A DNA stretch of 51,215 nucleotides from Acidobacteriota bacterium. GTDB taxonomy: Bacteria > Acidobacteriota > Vicinamibacteria > Vicinamibacterales > Fen-181. The translations under genes were made by a program, and so were the position numbers. A model generated the notes under the pieces. That model saw nothing but the letters and a program-made list of their open reading frames with translations, did not search any database and had not been told where the DNA came from. The stretch is from assembly GCA_003170135.1 (NCBI GenBank), contig PMZR01000113.1:1-51215 (forward strand). The letters run 5' to 3'. This document shows, piece by piece, positions 24,200 through 35,870 of the stretch. Position 1 is the stretch's first letter; the number at the start of each line of letters is the position of its first letter.

Positions 24200-24276
24200 G
24201 GTGAGGCTCCTCGTACGTGTGGAACCTCATTCTGTCATGGCCGGGCTGGGCCGGCGCGGCCGTATAATCTGGTGGC

Positions 24277-24492
24277 ATGAGCATCGACTTCCATCCCACC
24301 GAAGTCTGGAGCCTCGTCACGCGCGACGGCAGGCGCGTGCGCGCCATGCTGTTCCCGCGCGGCCTCGAGGTCACGCTCGTCTGGTTCGTCAACGACCACC
24401 CGGCGGGCTCTGAAGATCTCGAGGATTGGGACGAGGCGATGCTGCGGGCAGGCGATCTGCGCGCGACGTTCGAGAACGGCCTGCCGGCCTGA
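24277..24492 (+). CDS. Small hypothetical protein
   Basis: 71 residues: MSIDFHPTEVWSLVTRDGRR then VRAMLFPRGLEVTLVWFVND, with an acidic tail. It has a sensible compact alpha/beta composition but no recognised family. Divergent from the sortilin-like gene (77-nt gap). Followed by a 128-nt gap containing GCAC-rich AGCACGAGCACTAGC-type units before mscL. Confidence 0.5.
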   Translation: MSIDFHPTEVWSLVTRDGRRVRAMLFPRGLEVTLVWFVNDHPAGSEDLEDWDEAMLRAGDLRATFENGLPA

Positions 24493-24620
24493 CGGTCGTT
24501 CGGCCTCGGGACCCTCCCTTCGTTTGTGGCAAGCGGCTTGCTCAGCAGGAGCACGCACGTAGCACCCAGCACGAGCACTAGCACCAAGCACGAGCACCTG
24601 GCACTACTGATGGAGACGCG

Positions 24621-25031
24621 ATGCTGAAAGGCTTCAGACAATTCCTGATGCGGGGCAACGTCGTCGATCTGGCCGTGGCCGTCGTCGTGGGCGCCGCGTT
24701 CGGCGGCGTGGTCGCGGCGTTGGTCAAGGACCTGGTCACGCCGTTGATTGCCGCCATTGCGGGAAAGCCGGACTTCTCCGCGATTATCTTCACCGTCAAC
24801 GGCAGCAAGTTCATGATCGGCGACTTCATCAACGCGCTGGTCTCGTTCCTGCTCGTCGCCACCGCGGTGTACTTCTTCGTCGTCGTGCCGGTGAACGCGA
24901 TCGTGGCGCGCAGCCGCCGCGGCGAGGCTTTGCCGGACCCGACCACCCGCAAATGCCCTGAATGTCTGAGCGACGTGGCCATCGCCGCGCGTCGTTGCGC
25001 GTTCTGCACGTCCCCTCTGCCGCCCAGGTAG
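24621..25031 (+). CDS. mscL: Large-conductance mechanosensitive channel with zinc ribbon
   Basis: 136 residues. MLKGFRQFLMRGNVVDLAVA is the MscL N-terminus and first membrane helix; the second helix is DFINALVSFLLVATAVYFFV. The cytoplasmic helix is replaced or extended by CPECLSDVAIAARRC then AFC, a CxxC...CxxC zinc ribbon present in MscL of several phyla. It releases solutes during hypo-osmotic shock. The gene stands alone. Confidence 0.93.
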   Translation: MLKGFRQFLMRGNVVDLAVAVVVGAAFGGVVAALVKDLVTPLIAAIAGKPDFSAIIFTVNGSKFMIGDFINALVSFLLVATAVYFFVVVPVNAIVARSRRGEALPDPTTRKCPECLSDVAIAARRCAFCTSPLPPR

Positions 25032-25327
25032 CGGCCGAGAATCCGCTCCCGCCGAGAGATCGTTCTGCCGCGTGCGGACCGGCGATCGCCGTGACCGCCT
25101 GGTCGCAACCGGCAAACCGCCGCCGGGGGGCGCCCGACACGTCGATCGGGATGCCGGCCGCGGCTTTGCAGGATTGCCTGCCTCAACGGCTCGCTGGCGA
25201 CCTGGAGGTCGCAGCGGGCAACCTCATCATTACCGGTCCGCGGTGACACTCCACCCGGACTGCCAATCGTTTATCGATGACAGGCCGTGCCGACTCGAGC
25301 CATGGCCTGTCAGACAGGGAGACACAC
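25032..25327. other. Intergenic region without visible gene
   Basis: 296 nt between mscL and the NTF2-like gene. I see no gene, repeat or clear promoter; GAGACACAC just before 25328 offers only a weak ribosome binding site. Confidence 0.4.
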
Positions 25328-26236
25328 ATGAGCGGAATACGCCGTTGGTCGATCGTGTCGATCGTTTTCGTGCTTGTTGCGGCTGCGGCATCTGCGCAGA
25401 CGGGCTCCTCACAACCGAAGGCGCCGGGCGACACCGAACAACAGGTGAAGGCTGCCCAGCAACAGATGCTCGAGGCCGCACAGCAGGGCAACAAGGATGC
25501 GGTTGGCAACTTCGTGACCGACGATCTGACCTGGATCTCCGCCGGCAACGGCCAGGTCACCGGCAAGGATCAGATGCTGTCGATGCTTCCGGCACCCGTG
25601 CACACGGTCGATGTCCAGCGCGTCGTGGTGTCCGGCAACTCGGCGGTCCTGACCGGCGTGGCGCACATGAACGACGGGACCGACGTTCGTTTCCTCCAGC
25701 AGTGGGTGGATCGCGACGGGCAGTGGAAGCTGCGGGCCCATGAAGGCGTCAAGGTGGCTGCTGCGACGCCGGCGGCCGGCAGCCCGGCCATGGCGACGAC
25801 CGGCACGACCGGCACGACCGCGATGGGCGGGAAGCCCGGGTTCCACAGCGTGGCGCCGACGCTCAGCTCCGACGACGAGCGCGCCGTGTGGCAGGCGCAG
25901 GAGAACCTCGGCAACGCGTTCGTGGCGGGCGACGCGAAGGCGTACTCGAAGCTCACCGCCGACGCCTACGTCCGCATCACGCCCGAGGCCGTCGTCGGGA
26001 AGACGGAATTCCTGAAGTCCGTCCAGGAGAACGCGAAGAAGTCGGGCGGCGTGCTGGAGAACAGCGACGTCCAGATCCTGGTGGACGGAAACACGGCGCG
26101 GGTCGTGTTGAAGAACTCGGGCACGCTCCCCGGCGGCGAGCAGGTTCCGCCGACGCGCGTCATGCGCATCTTCGAGAAGAAGAACGGCCAGTGGCAGCAG
26201 GTGGCGGCCATCTTCACGCCGATCGTCGGGCAGTAG
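25328..26236 (+). CDS. Secreted protein with two NTF2/DUF4440-like domains
   Basis: 302 residues. A signal peptide (1-23, ending AASAQ) is followed by two similar alpha+beta domains (about 35-140 and 185-300). The first has QMLEAAQQGNKDAVGNFVTD, DLTWISAGNGQVTGKDQML and FLQQWVDRDGQWK; the second has NAFVAGDAKAYSKLTADAYV and MRIFEKKNGQWQQV. These are typical of DUF4440/SnoaL-like folds. A Thr/Gly/Ala linker joins them. The ligand or reaction is unknown. Confidence 0.75.
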   Translation: MSGIRRWSIVSIVFVLVAAAASAQTGSSQPKAPGDTEQQVKAAQQQMLEAAQQGNKDAVGNFVTDDLTWISAGNGQVTGKDQMLSMLPAPVHTVDVQRVVVSGNSAVLTGVAHMNDGTDVRFLQQWVDRDGQWKLRAHEGVKVAAATPAAGSPAMATTGTTGTTAMGGKPGFHSVAPTLSSDDERAVWQAQENLGNAFVAGDAKAYSKLTADAYVRITPEAVVGKTEFLKSVQENAKKSGGVLENSDVQILVDGNTARVVLKNSGTLPGGEQVPPTRVMRIFEKKNGQWQQVAAIFTPIVGQ

Positions 26237-26245
26237 GGGAGAGTC

Positions 26246-26339
26246 GGCTCCAGGCTCCGGGCATGTTCTCGGCTTCCGGGGGCGGGCCTCAGCCTGGAGC
26301 CACCTATTGGCCGGAGCCTGGAGCCCGGAGCCTGGAGCC
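26246..26339. repeat. GGAGCCTGGAGCC dispersed repeat cluster
   Basis: GGCTCCAGGCTCCGG (26246-26260) is the perfect 15-bp complement of CCGGAGCCTGGAGCC at 26311-26325, and the latter is repeated at 26325-26339; a partial copy AGCCTGGAGCC is at 26291-26301. The cluster can fold as a large hairpin and overlaps the end of the remnant gene below. Confidence 0.75.
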
Positions 26340-26640
26340 TGACGTCCGCCAGGCGATCCTCAACGGCCACGCGAGCCCGATGAGCACGATCCCCCAGAAC
26401 ACGAGCCGCGGGCCTTCGCGCAGCAGGAACAGGAGCAGGTCGAGCGCGCTCTCGATCGCGGTGCGGTAGCCGTCGATCATCGCGTTGCGCAGGCGGGTGC
26501 CGGTCGAGACGGGACCCATGTCGAGCGATGCCGTCTGCACGCCGCCGGCGAGCAGGGTTGCGAGAGCCGCCCGCGCGCGGAACAGCCGGGATCGCACGGT
26601 GTTGATGGGCACCTCAACCAGTGCCGCGCGGGCCGCAGCC
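26304..26640 (-). pseudogene. Remnant: sigma factor region 4 joined to DUF4349 end
   Basis: Read leftward, the frame gives AALVEVPINTVRSRLFRARA (the C-terminal end of an ECF sigma factor, region 4.2), then about 15 nondescript residues, then RLRNAMIDGYRTAIESALDL and LVFWGIVLIGLAWPLRIAWR, which resembles the membrane end of DUF4349 proteins. A stop codon lies just upstream of the sigma piece and the sigma N-terminus is missing. The last residues (SGSRLRAPGSGQ) are encoded by the GGAGCC repeat. I read this as two decayed gene ends fused by deletion. Confidence 0.5.
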
Positions 26641-26886
26641 TTACCGTCGGCCCTGGTGATGTAATGTCACGAGCGGCGGAAAAGTTCCAGCCGCCCGCCT
26701 GGTAACCGGCGCGCGCCTTCTTCAAACGTCGGGACTCGGCTCTTGTGCAGGGTCGCGAACGGTGTTAACGTCTGCGAACACTGTTCGCGCCGTGAGCGGT
26801 TCCGAAGGCCGAAAGTCCAAGGCCAAGAGCCCAAAGCCGAAAGCCTCAACCCGAGCGTCAGAGCGCGGACGAGGGCGCCGCAGCCG

Positions 26887-27594
26887 ATGGGCGTGAGAGA
26901 ACGACGGGACCGGGATCACGAGCAGATGCGGCGCACCATCCTGGCCGCCGCCCGCGAGCTGTTCCTGAAGGAAGGCTACGAGAACGCCTCGATTCGGAAG
27001 ATCGCCGAACGAATCGACTACAGCCCGCCCGCGATCTATCGCTACTTCTCGAGCAAGGAAGACATCTTCTTTGCCATCGCCGAAACCGGCTTTCGCCTGT
27101 TTCACCGGGCGATCAGCGCCGGCGAGCCGGCCGCCGATCCGCTCGACACGCTGCGCCGCCGCTTCTGGCGCTACTACGAGTTCAGCAAGGCGCGGCCGGA
27201 GTACTTCGCGCTGATGTTCGTCGACCGACAGGTGCCGCGCATCAGCCGCGAATGGGACCGCTTCGCCTTCATGCGGCCGACGCGCGACGAGCTGCGCGAG
27301 GTCATCGCGCGCTGCGTCGCGTCGGGCACGTTCCCGGTTGGCACCAACCCGGACGTCGTGTTTCACATTCTCGCGACGGCCATCCACGGCGCCGCCGTCA
27401 TCCGCCTGAGCGATCGCTTCATTCCCCGCCGCATCGCCGACGCGCTCGCGCGCGATGTGCTGGAGACAACGCTGACCGGTCTCCGCCACGGCGTGCCGAT
27501 CACGTTCAATGCCGATCGGTGCTTTCATGCGGCACGCCAGCAACCGCCGGTGACGCGACGCGCGCCAAAGGCGGCGAAGGGTGCCAGGTCGTGA
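26887..27594 (+). CDS. TetR-family regulator
   Basis: 235 residues. The N-terminal HTH is clear: QMRRTILAAARELFLKEGYE, NASIRKIAERIDYSPPAIYR, YFSSKEDIFFAIAE. The ligand domain (about 65-210) is helical and unassigned. It lies 50 nt before an RND efflux operon on the same strand, the usual position for its local repressor, so it probably controls that operon in response to a pump substrate. The start at 26887 is the ATG just before the HTH; the upstream extension reads through a GCCGAAAG-type repeat. Confidence 0.88.
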   Translation: MGVRERRDRDHEQMRRTILAAARELFLKEGYENASIRKIAERIDYSPPAIYRYFSSKEDIFFAIAETGFRLFHRAISAGEPAADPLDTLRRRFWRYYEFSKARPEYFALMFVDRQVPRISREWDRFAFMRPTRDELREVIARCVASGTFPVGTNPDVVFHILATAIHGAAVIRLSDRFIPRRIADALARDVLETTLTGLRHGVPITFNADRCFHAARQQPPVTRRAPKAAKGARS

Positions 27595-27601
27595 AAAAAC
27601 T

Positions 27602-27622
27602 GGCAAATCAAGACCTGACCCC
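27602..27622 (+). repeat. 21-bp dispersed repeat, copy 1
   Basis: Contains TCAAGACCTGACCCC. It matches 33780-33800 at 20 of 21 positions. The two copies flank the efflux operon in the same orientation. Such GACCTGACCCC-containing units are common dispersed repeats in many bacterial genomes (recalled, not searched). Confidence 0.7.
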
Positions 27623-27644
27623 GGCAACGCGGAGGACGTTCAGT

Positions 27645-28931
27645 ATGGTTCGCGATGTCGCCCTGGTGCTCATCTGCCCGGTCCTGCTCGGAGCCACGTT
27701 CGGGTGCGGGCGCACGGCGCCGCCGGGCGCCGCGGCTGGCCCGGGCGCGCTGGTCGTTGACGTGACCGCCGCGCGCGCGGCGTTTGTGCCGGTCACGCGC
27801 CTGCTGAAGGTCACCGGGAGCCTCACCGCAGACGAAGAGGCCGAGGTGGCCGCCGAGACCACCGGCCGCGTGGTGGAGACCCCGGTCGAGCGGGGCAGCC
27901 GCGTGGACCAGGGCTCGCCGCTCTTGCGGCTCGCCGAGACCGAGGCTGACGCGTCGCTGAAGGAGGCCGAGGCCAACGTCGGCCAGATCGAAGTCCGCCT
28001 GGGCATCGCCGGCGACCAGCCGTTCGACGCCGAGCGCGTGCCTGAGGTGTCGAACGCGCGGGCAGGGAAGGAACTGGCCGAGGCCGAGTTCGCGCGCATC
28101 AAGAAGCTCTACGACGACCACGTCGTCTCGGGATCCGAGTTCGACCAGCGCCGGACGCAGGTCGAGCTGATGGCGCGCCAGTACGACACCGCGCGCAACA
28201 CCGCGCGGCAGCTCTATCGCTCGCTCGAAGGGGCGCGGGCCCGCCTGACGCTCGCGAAAAAGGCGTTGACCGACACCACCGTCCGCGCGCCGTTCGCCGG
28301 GCTCGTGGTCGAGCGCAAGGTGAGCGTCGGCGACTTCGTGACGCGCGGCACGAAGGTCGTCACCGTGGTCCGCATCAACCCGCTGCGCGTCGAGTTGACG
28401 GTGCCCGAGCAGTCGTTGTCCTTCATTCGCCGCGGCCAGTTGCTCGAACTCGAAGTGGACGCCTACCCGGGACGCAAGTTCAAGGGAGAGGTCCGGTACG
28501 TGTCGCCGTCACTGCGGGTGGACCAGCGCGCCCTGACGATCGAAGCCGTCGTGCCCAACGCCGACGCGACGTTGAAACCGGGCCTGTTCGCCACCGCGGC
28601 CATCGAGCAGCCGGGCAACGCCCGCGCGTTGTGCGTGCCGTCGGCCGCCGTCCGCACGCTCGCAGGCAGCACGCGCCTCTACGTCATCAAGGGCGACCGC
28701 GTGGAAGAACGCATGGTGACCCTCGGGCAGGCGGTGGGCGACGGGATCGAGATCGTCAACGGCATCGCCGAGGGCGACGAGGTGGCGCAGACGGGCGTCG
28801 ATCGGCTGGTGGACGGCGCGCGGGTCCGCGTCGGCCGCCCGGCCACGACCGCGGCGGTCGCGACCACGGTTGCTGAACCAGTTTCGGGCAAGGGGCCCGC
28901 GCGGCGGGCCCCTGCGACCGGGTCGCGATAG
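27645..28931 (+). CDS. RND efflux membrane fusion protein
   Basis: 428 residues of the HlyD/AcrA type. A short signal with GATFGC could be a lipobox (Cys at about 21). Then come the lipoyl-like half TGRVVETPVERGSRVDQGSP, an alpha-hairpin (about 100-200 with QVELMARQYDTARNTARQLY), the second lipoyl half TTVRAPFAGLVVERKVSVGD and the beta-barrel/membrane-proximal domains. It links the inner-membrane pump to the outer-membrane channel. A GGAGG at 27631-27635 supports the start. It is followed 11 nt later by the permease gene. Confidence 0.93.
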   Translation: MVRDVALVLICPVLLGATFGCGRTAPPGAAAGPGALVVDVTAARAAFVPVTRLLKVTGSLTADEEAEVAAETTGRVVETPVERGSRVDQGSPLLRLAETEADASLKEAEANVGQIEVRLGIAGDQPFDAERVPEVSNARAGKELAEAEFARIKKLYDDHVVSGSEFDQRRTQVELMARQYDTARNTARQLYRSLEGARARLTLAKKALTDTTVRAPFAGLVVERKVSVGDFVTRGTKVVTVVRINPLRVELTVPEQSLSFIRRGQLLELEVDAYPGRKFKGEVRYVSPSLRVDQRALTIEAVVPNADATLKPGLFATAAIEQPGNARALCVPSAAVRTLAGSTRLYVIKGDRVEERMVTLGQAVGDGIEIVNGIAEGDEVAQTGVDRLVDGARVRVGRPATTAAVATTVAEPVSGKGPARRAPATGSR

Positions 28932-28942
28932 GAGCGAGATCG

Positions 28943-32044
<3,102 letters not shown>

Positions 32045-32075
32045 TGACTCCATCGATCACAAGTCGGAGCTGTCC

Positions 32076-33773
32076 ATGAAGGCCGGTATTACACGTTCGA
32101 TCGTCGTCGGCTGGTTGCTGATGGTTGCCGGATCGGCGGTCGCGGTCGCGCAGACGACGGCGGCTCCGCCCTCCTCGCCGGGCAGCGCGCCGACACGCCT
32201 GACGCTGGACGATGCGGTGCGGCTGGCGCTGCAGAACAACCTCGACATCGCGGTGGACCGGCTCGAACCGCAGGTCGCCGAGCAGCGGGTGGCACAGGCG
32301 TCGGCGGCGTACCTGCCGGCCCTGTCCGGCAACTTCGGCCGCACGCACCAGCTGCAGCCGCCGAGCAACCTGCTCGTCAACGCAGGAGGCACGACCACCG
32401 ACGGGGTCAATTCGACGCTGGCGGTGGGGCAGCGCCTGCCATGGGCGGGCGCCAGTTACAGCCTGTCGTGGAACGCCTCGCGCCAGACGACGAACAGCTT
32501 CTTCCAGAGCTTCAGCCCGAGCCTCGGGTCGGTGATGCAGATCTCGTTCTCGCAGCCGCTGCTGCGTGATTTCGCCATCGACAGCCCGCGCCAGCAGCTC
32601 GTGGTGAGCAGGCGCAACAAGGAAATGTCGGACACGAGATTCCGCGAGACGGTGGTGCGCACGCTGGCCGACGTGAAGCGCGCGTACTGGAACCTGGTGG
32701 CGGGACGTGCCTCGGTCGCTGTGCAGCAGAAATCGCTCGACCTGGCGCGGGAACTGGTGCGGACCAACGCGGCCCGCGTCGAGGTGGGCAACGCCCCGCC
32801 GCTCGATCTGCTGTCCGCGAAAGCGGAGCAGGCGCAGCGCGAGGAGAACCTCGTGCTCGCGCAGGTGCAGGCGCGCCAGGCCGAAGACGCGCTGCGGCTC
32901 CTCATCTTCGACGCGAATGCGCCGTCGTTCTGGAACGAAGCGATCGAGCCGACCGACTCGACGCCGGTCGGCGTGCCGCTCCCCGACGTCGATGCCGTGA
33001 TCCAGAAAGCGATGAAGACGCGCCAGGATCTGATCCGGGCCCGCGACGACGTCGCGAACGCGGAGACGGGCGTCCGGTTCTCCCAGAGCCAGCGGCTGCC
33101 CGACCTGCGGCTGCAGGGCAGCTACGGCACGACGGGGCTGGGTGGCACGCAGTTGGTTCGCACGGGAGGGTTCCCTGGGGTCGTCACGGGCACCGCCATC
33201 AGCAGTTTCGGCAGCGTGATGAACCAGGTGATGGGCCGCAACTTCCCGACGTGGACCTTCGGGCTGACGCTCAGCTATCCGATTGGCTACAGCTTCGACG
33301 ATGCGGGGCTCGCGAGCGCGCGCATCCAGGAGACGCAGGCGCGAAGCCGGCTGCAGGCCGCGGAGATCAGGGCGGTGCGGCAGTTGCGCCAGGCGGCCTG
33401 GCAGATGGAGGCCAACACCAAGCGCATCGAGACCAGCCGGGCGGCGCGCGACTTCGCCGAGCAGCGGCTCGACGCCGAGCAGAAGCGATTCGAGGTGGGC
33501 ATGTCGACGAGCTTCCTCGTCGTCCAGGCCCAGCGCGATCTCGCCCAGGCGCGCAACAACGAACTGTCGGCGGCGCTCGACTACGTGCGGGCGATCATCG
33601 ACTTCGAGGCGCTGCAGGAAGCGGCCCCGGCGGGAGGCGCGACGGGCGGAACCATGACCGTGGCGGGCGGCTCGGTCGTGTCCTTCCCGGCGGTGACGAC
33701 GACGACGTCTCCGAGCAGCAGCGGCACCGCAATACCGGGAACTTCGACGTCCGGTCGTCCCGGCGGCCTCTAG
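32076..33773 (+). CDS. TolC-family outer-membrane efflux protein
   Basis: 565 residues with a signal peptide (1-27, ending AVAQ). It contains the TolC/OEP duplicated helical pattern: LTLDDAVRLALQNNLDIAVD near the start of the first repeat, VVRTLADVKRAYWNLVAGRA, and in the second half RLQAAEIRAVRQLRQAAWQM and VGMSTSFLVVQAQRDLAQA. The C-terminal Thr/Ser/Gly-rich tail is low complexity. Start at ATG 32076. The stop overlaps that of the convergent ogt gene (CTAG at 33770-33773). Confidence 0.93.
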   Translation: MKAGITRSIVVGWLLMVAGSAVAVAQTTAAPPSSPGSAPTRLTLDDAVRLALQNNLDIAVDRLEPQVAEQRVAQASAAYLPALSGNFGRTHQLQPPSNLLVNAGGTTTDGVNSTLAVGQRLPWAGASYSLSWNASRQTTNSFFQSFSPSLGSVMQISFSQPLLRDFAIDSPRQQLVVSRRNKEMSDTRFRETVVRTLADVKRAYWNLVAGRASVAVQQKSLDLARELVRTNAARVEVGNAPPLDLLSAKAEQAQREENLVLAQVQARQAEDALRLLIFDANAPSFWNEAIEPTDSTPVGVPLPDVDAVIQKAMKTRQDLIRARDDVANAETGVRFSQSQRLPDLRLQGSYGTTGLGGTQLVRTGGFPGVVTGTAISSFGSVMNQVMGRNFPTWTFGLTLSYPIGYSFDDAGLASARIQETQARSRLQAAEIRAVRQLRQAAWQMEANTKRIETSRAARDFAEQRLDAEQKRFEVGMSTSFLVVQAQRDLAQARNNELSAALDYVRAIIDFEALQEAAPAGGATGGTMTVAGGSVVSFPAVTTTTSPSSSGTAIPGTSTSGRPGGL

Positions 33774-34276
33774 TGGAGTGGCAATTCAAGACCTGACCCC
33801 ACGCGCTCGAGCGCGAGCAGCCACTGCTTGGTCTTCAAGCCGCCGCCGTAGCCGGTGAGCTTGCCGGTGCTGCCGATCACGCGGTGGCACGGGATGACGA
33901 TCGAGATCGGATTGGCGCCGTTGGCGAGGCCGACGGCGCGCGATCCGTTCGGGTTCCCCAGGCGGCGCGCCAGCTCCCCGTAGGAGATGGTCTGGCCGTA
34001 CGGGATGTTCAGCAGTTCGCGCCAGACGCGCTGCTGGAACGGCGTGCCCTCGGGCGCGAGCGGCAGCTCGAACGTGCGCCGCTGGCCCGCGAAGTACGCA
34101 CGCAGTTGCCCCACCGCGTCGGCCACCCGAGTTCCGTCCTCACGCCAACCCGGCTGCGGCTGTACCTCGGATCGCCCGTCGGCGAAGAGTAGCTGCCGCA
34201 GCCCAGCCTCATCGGCCGCGAGCAGGAGCCTCCCTACCGGACTGTCCATCCACACGTAGTCAACCACGCCTGCCAT
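33770..34276 (-). CDS. ogt: Methylated-DNA-protein cysteine methyltransferase
   Basis: 168 residues. The acceptor motif IVIPCHRVIGSTGKLTGYGG is complete; upstream are FQQRVWRELLNIPYGQTISY and GELARRLGNPNGSRAVG. It removes O6-alkyl groups from guanine by suicidal transfer to the Cys of PCHR. The last residues (GSGLELPLH) are encoded by the 21-bp dispersed repeat at 33780-33800, so the repeat has been accommodated in the C-terminus. The start at 34276 has an AAGGAG about 8 nt upstream. It sits 13 nt after the Ada/AlkA fusion gene, in an alkylation-repair operon. Confidence 0.93.
   Translation of the reverse strand: MAGVVDYVWMDSPVGRLLLAADEAGLRQLLFADGRSEVQPQPGWREDGTRVADAVGQLRAYFAGQRRTFELPLAPEGTPFQQRVWRELLNIPYGQTISYGELARRLGNPNGSRAVGLANGANPISIVIPCHRVIGSTGKLTGYGGGLKTKQWLLALERVGSGLELPLH
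33780..33800 (+). repeat. 21-bp dispersed repeat, copy 2
   Basis: Contains TTCAAGACCTGACCCC; 20 of 21 positions match 27602-27622. It overlaps the 3' coding end of ogt and follows the TolC stop closely. Confidence 0.7.
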
Positions 34277-34289
34277 CACCAACTCCTTG

Positions 34290-35870
34290 TCACGCACGTT
34301 TCGCCATTGCGGGGGTGGCGTTGGCGCCGCCCGTCCAGAAATGCAGCGCCGCATACGCGCGCCACGGCCGCCACGCCTGCGCCCGCTTCAGCAGATCTCC
34401 GGCGCTGCCGAGCCCGGTTGCCCGCAGCAATCCCAAATCGCCGGACGGAAACGCATCCGGATCGCCCAGCGCGCGCAGCGCGATGTACTCCGTCGTCCAT
34501 TCGCCGATGCCCGGCAGTTCGAGGAGACGCTCGCGAAAGGCGCCGGCGGCCACGCCGCCCTCGAACGAGACGACACCGCGCGCGACCGCGTCGGCGAACC
34601 GCTGGATCGCTTCGCCGCGCCTGGCGGGTACCCCGATGTCCGAGGCGCGCGCCGCGACAACGGCCGCCGGCGGGGGAAACGTGTGCGTCAGGCCGTCGCC
34701 GGCCTGCGCCGCCGGTTCCATGGGGCGTCCGAACTGTGCCGCCAACCGTCCGGCGAGCGTGGTGGCCGCGGCCACGCTGACCTGCTGCCCGAGGATCGCC
34801 CGGACGCCCAGCTCGAAGCCGTCCCACGCGCCGGGCACGCGCAGGCCCGGACGCCGCGCGACCAGCGGCGCCAGCATCGGATCGCGCGCCAGGTGCGCGT
34901 CGATCGCCATCGGATCGGCGTCGAGGTCGAACATGCGCCGCACCCGCGAGACGATGCGCAGCATCTGCGCCGGCTCGGGAAATTCGATGGACACCTGGAG
35001 CGCGCCCGGTTCGCGCGCGGTGACCTCGAGCCAGCCAGTCGCGCCGGCAATCTGGATTGACCGCCGGTACGCGCTCCCGTCCACCAGTTCCACGCCGGGA
35101 ATCGCTCGCGGCCCGAGGAACGCGAGAAGGGCGTCCCAGTCGAACGGCGGGCGATACCGCAGCTGGAATACGTAGCGGGGCAGGACGGATTCGCCGGGTG
35201 TCGTCCGATGTCCGATGTCCGATGTCCGATGTTCGGAGTCCGGTGTCCGGAGTCCGGCGTGCGGGTCCCGTCCGCGACTTCGGCGGTCGGTCGTCGGATT
35301 TCGGACGACGAGCGTGTGGCGGCGCAGATCGCGGGGGCTGCGCCCGTAACTGGCGAGGAACGCCGCGTTGAAGCGACGGATGCTGCCATAGCCCGCGGCC
35401 ATCGCGATGGCGGTCAGCGGCAGGTCCGTTTCGTCGATGAGCCGCTTGGCCGACAGCAGCCGGCGCGTCTGCGCGATGGCAACCGGGCTGGCCCCGAGAT
35501 GGTCGAGGAAGAGGCGGCGCAGGTGCCGGGCGCCGACGCCGAGGCGGTCGGCCAGCGCGTCGACGCCGTCGGCCTCGAGCGCGCCGTCGCCGATGAGTCG
35601 CAATGCCCGCGCAACCGTGGCCGAGGCGCCCGTCCACGCCGGGGTTCCCGGCGCGCACTCGGGACGGCAGCGCAGGCATGCGCGGAAGCCGGCTTCGGCC
35701 GCCGCCGCCGCGGTCGGGAAGTACTCGACGTTGCATTCCCTGGGCGATACCGCCGGGCAGATCGGCCGGCAGAAGACGCCCGTGGTCTTCACGCCGACGA
35801 AGAAACGGCCGTCGAAACGGGCATCCTTCGCGAGGCGCGCGCGACGGCAGGTGACGGGGTCGAGGTCCAT
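34290..35870 (-). CDS. Ada N-domain / AraC / AlkA glycosylase fusion
   Basis: 526 residues. Domain 1 (1-85): Ada zinc domain with the cysteines in VFCRPICPA and RACLRCRPE, which accept methyl from phosphotriesters. Domain 2 (about 85-190): AraC HTH, with GARHLRRLFLDHLGASPVAI and AAGYGSIRRFNAAFLASYGR. Domain 3 (about 228-526): AlkA-type 3-methyladenine glycosylase with HhH segment LPGIGEWTTEYIALRAL and catalytic Asp in PSGDLGL. The Ada C-terminal methyltransferase is absent here but supplied by ogt next door. The linker (about 200-226: HRTSDIGHRT) is encoded by a tandem TCCGATG-type repeat. Expected to sense methylation and activate its own operon. Confidence 0.93.
   Translation of the reverse strand: MDLDPVTCRRARLAKDARFDGRFFVGVKTTGVFCRPICPAVSPRECNVEYFPTAAAAAEAGFRACLRCRPECAPGTPAWTGASATVARALRLIGDGALEADGVDALADRLGVGARHLRRLFLDHLGASPVAIAQTRRLLSAKRLIDETDLPLTAIAMAAGYGSIRRFNAAFLASYGRSPRDLRRHTLVVRNPTTDRRSRGRDPHAGLRTPDSEHRTSDIGHRTTPGESVLPRYVFQLRYRPPFDWDALLAFLGPRAIPGVELVDGSAYRRSIQIAGATGWLEVTAREPGALQVSIEFPEPAQMLRIVSRVRRMFDLDADPMAIDAHLARDPMLAPLVARRPGLRVPGAWDGFELGVRAILGQQVSVAAATTLAGRLAAQFGRPMEPAAQAGDGLTHTFPPPAAVVAARASDIGVPARRGEAIQRFADAVARGVVSFEGGVAAGAFRERLLELPGIGEWTTEYIALRALGDPDAFPSGDLGLLRATGLGSAGDLLKRAQAWRPWRAYAALHFWTGGANATPAMAKRA
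35203..35262. repeat. Tandem TCCGATG/TCCGGAG repeat inside the fusion gene
   Basis: At least four tandem or near-tandem TCCGATG units (from about 35206), followed by TCCGGAGTCCGG. Units of the same type occur between genes at 36580-36604 and 47596-47665. Here the array encodes the linker between the AraC and AlkA domains without breaking the frame. Confidence 0.7.

Noticed and set aside
21644..24280. An 878-codon open frame antisense to the sortilin-like gene
   Set aside because: GC-rich third positions keep the opposite strand open; the translation is Arg/Ala/Val/His-rich with no domain, while the minus-strand product has a signal peptide and Asp-boxes.
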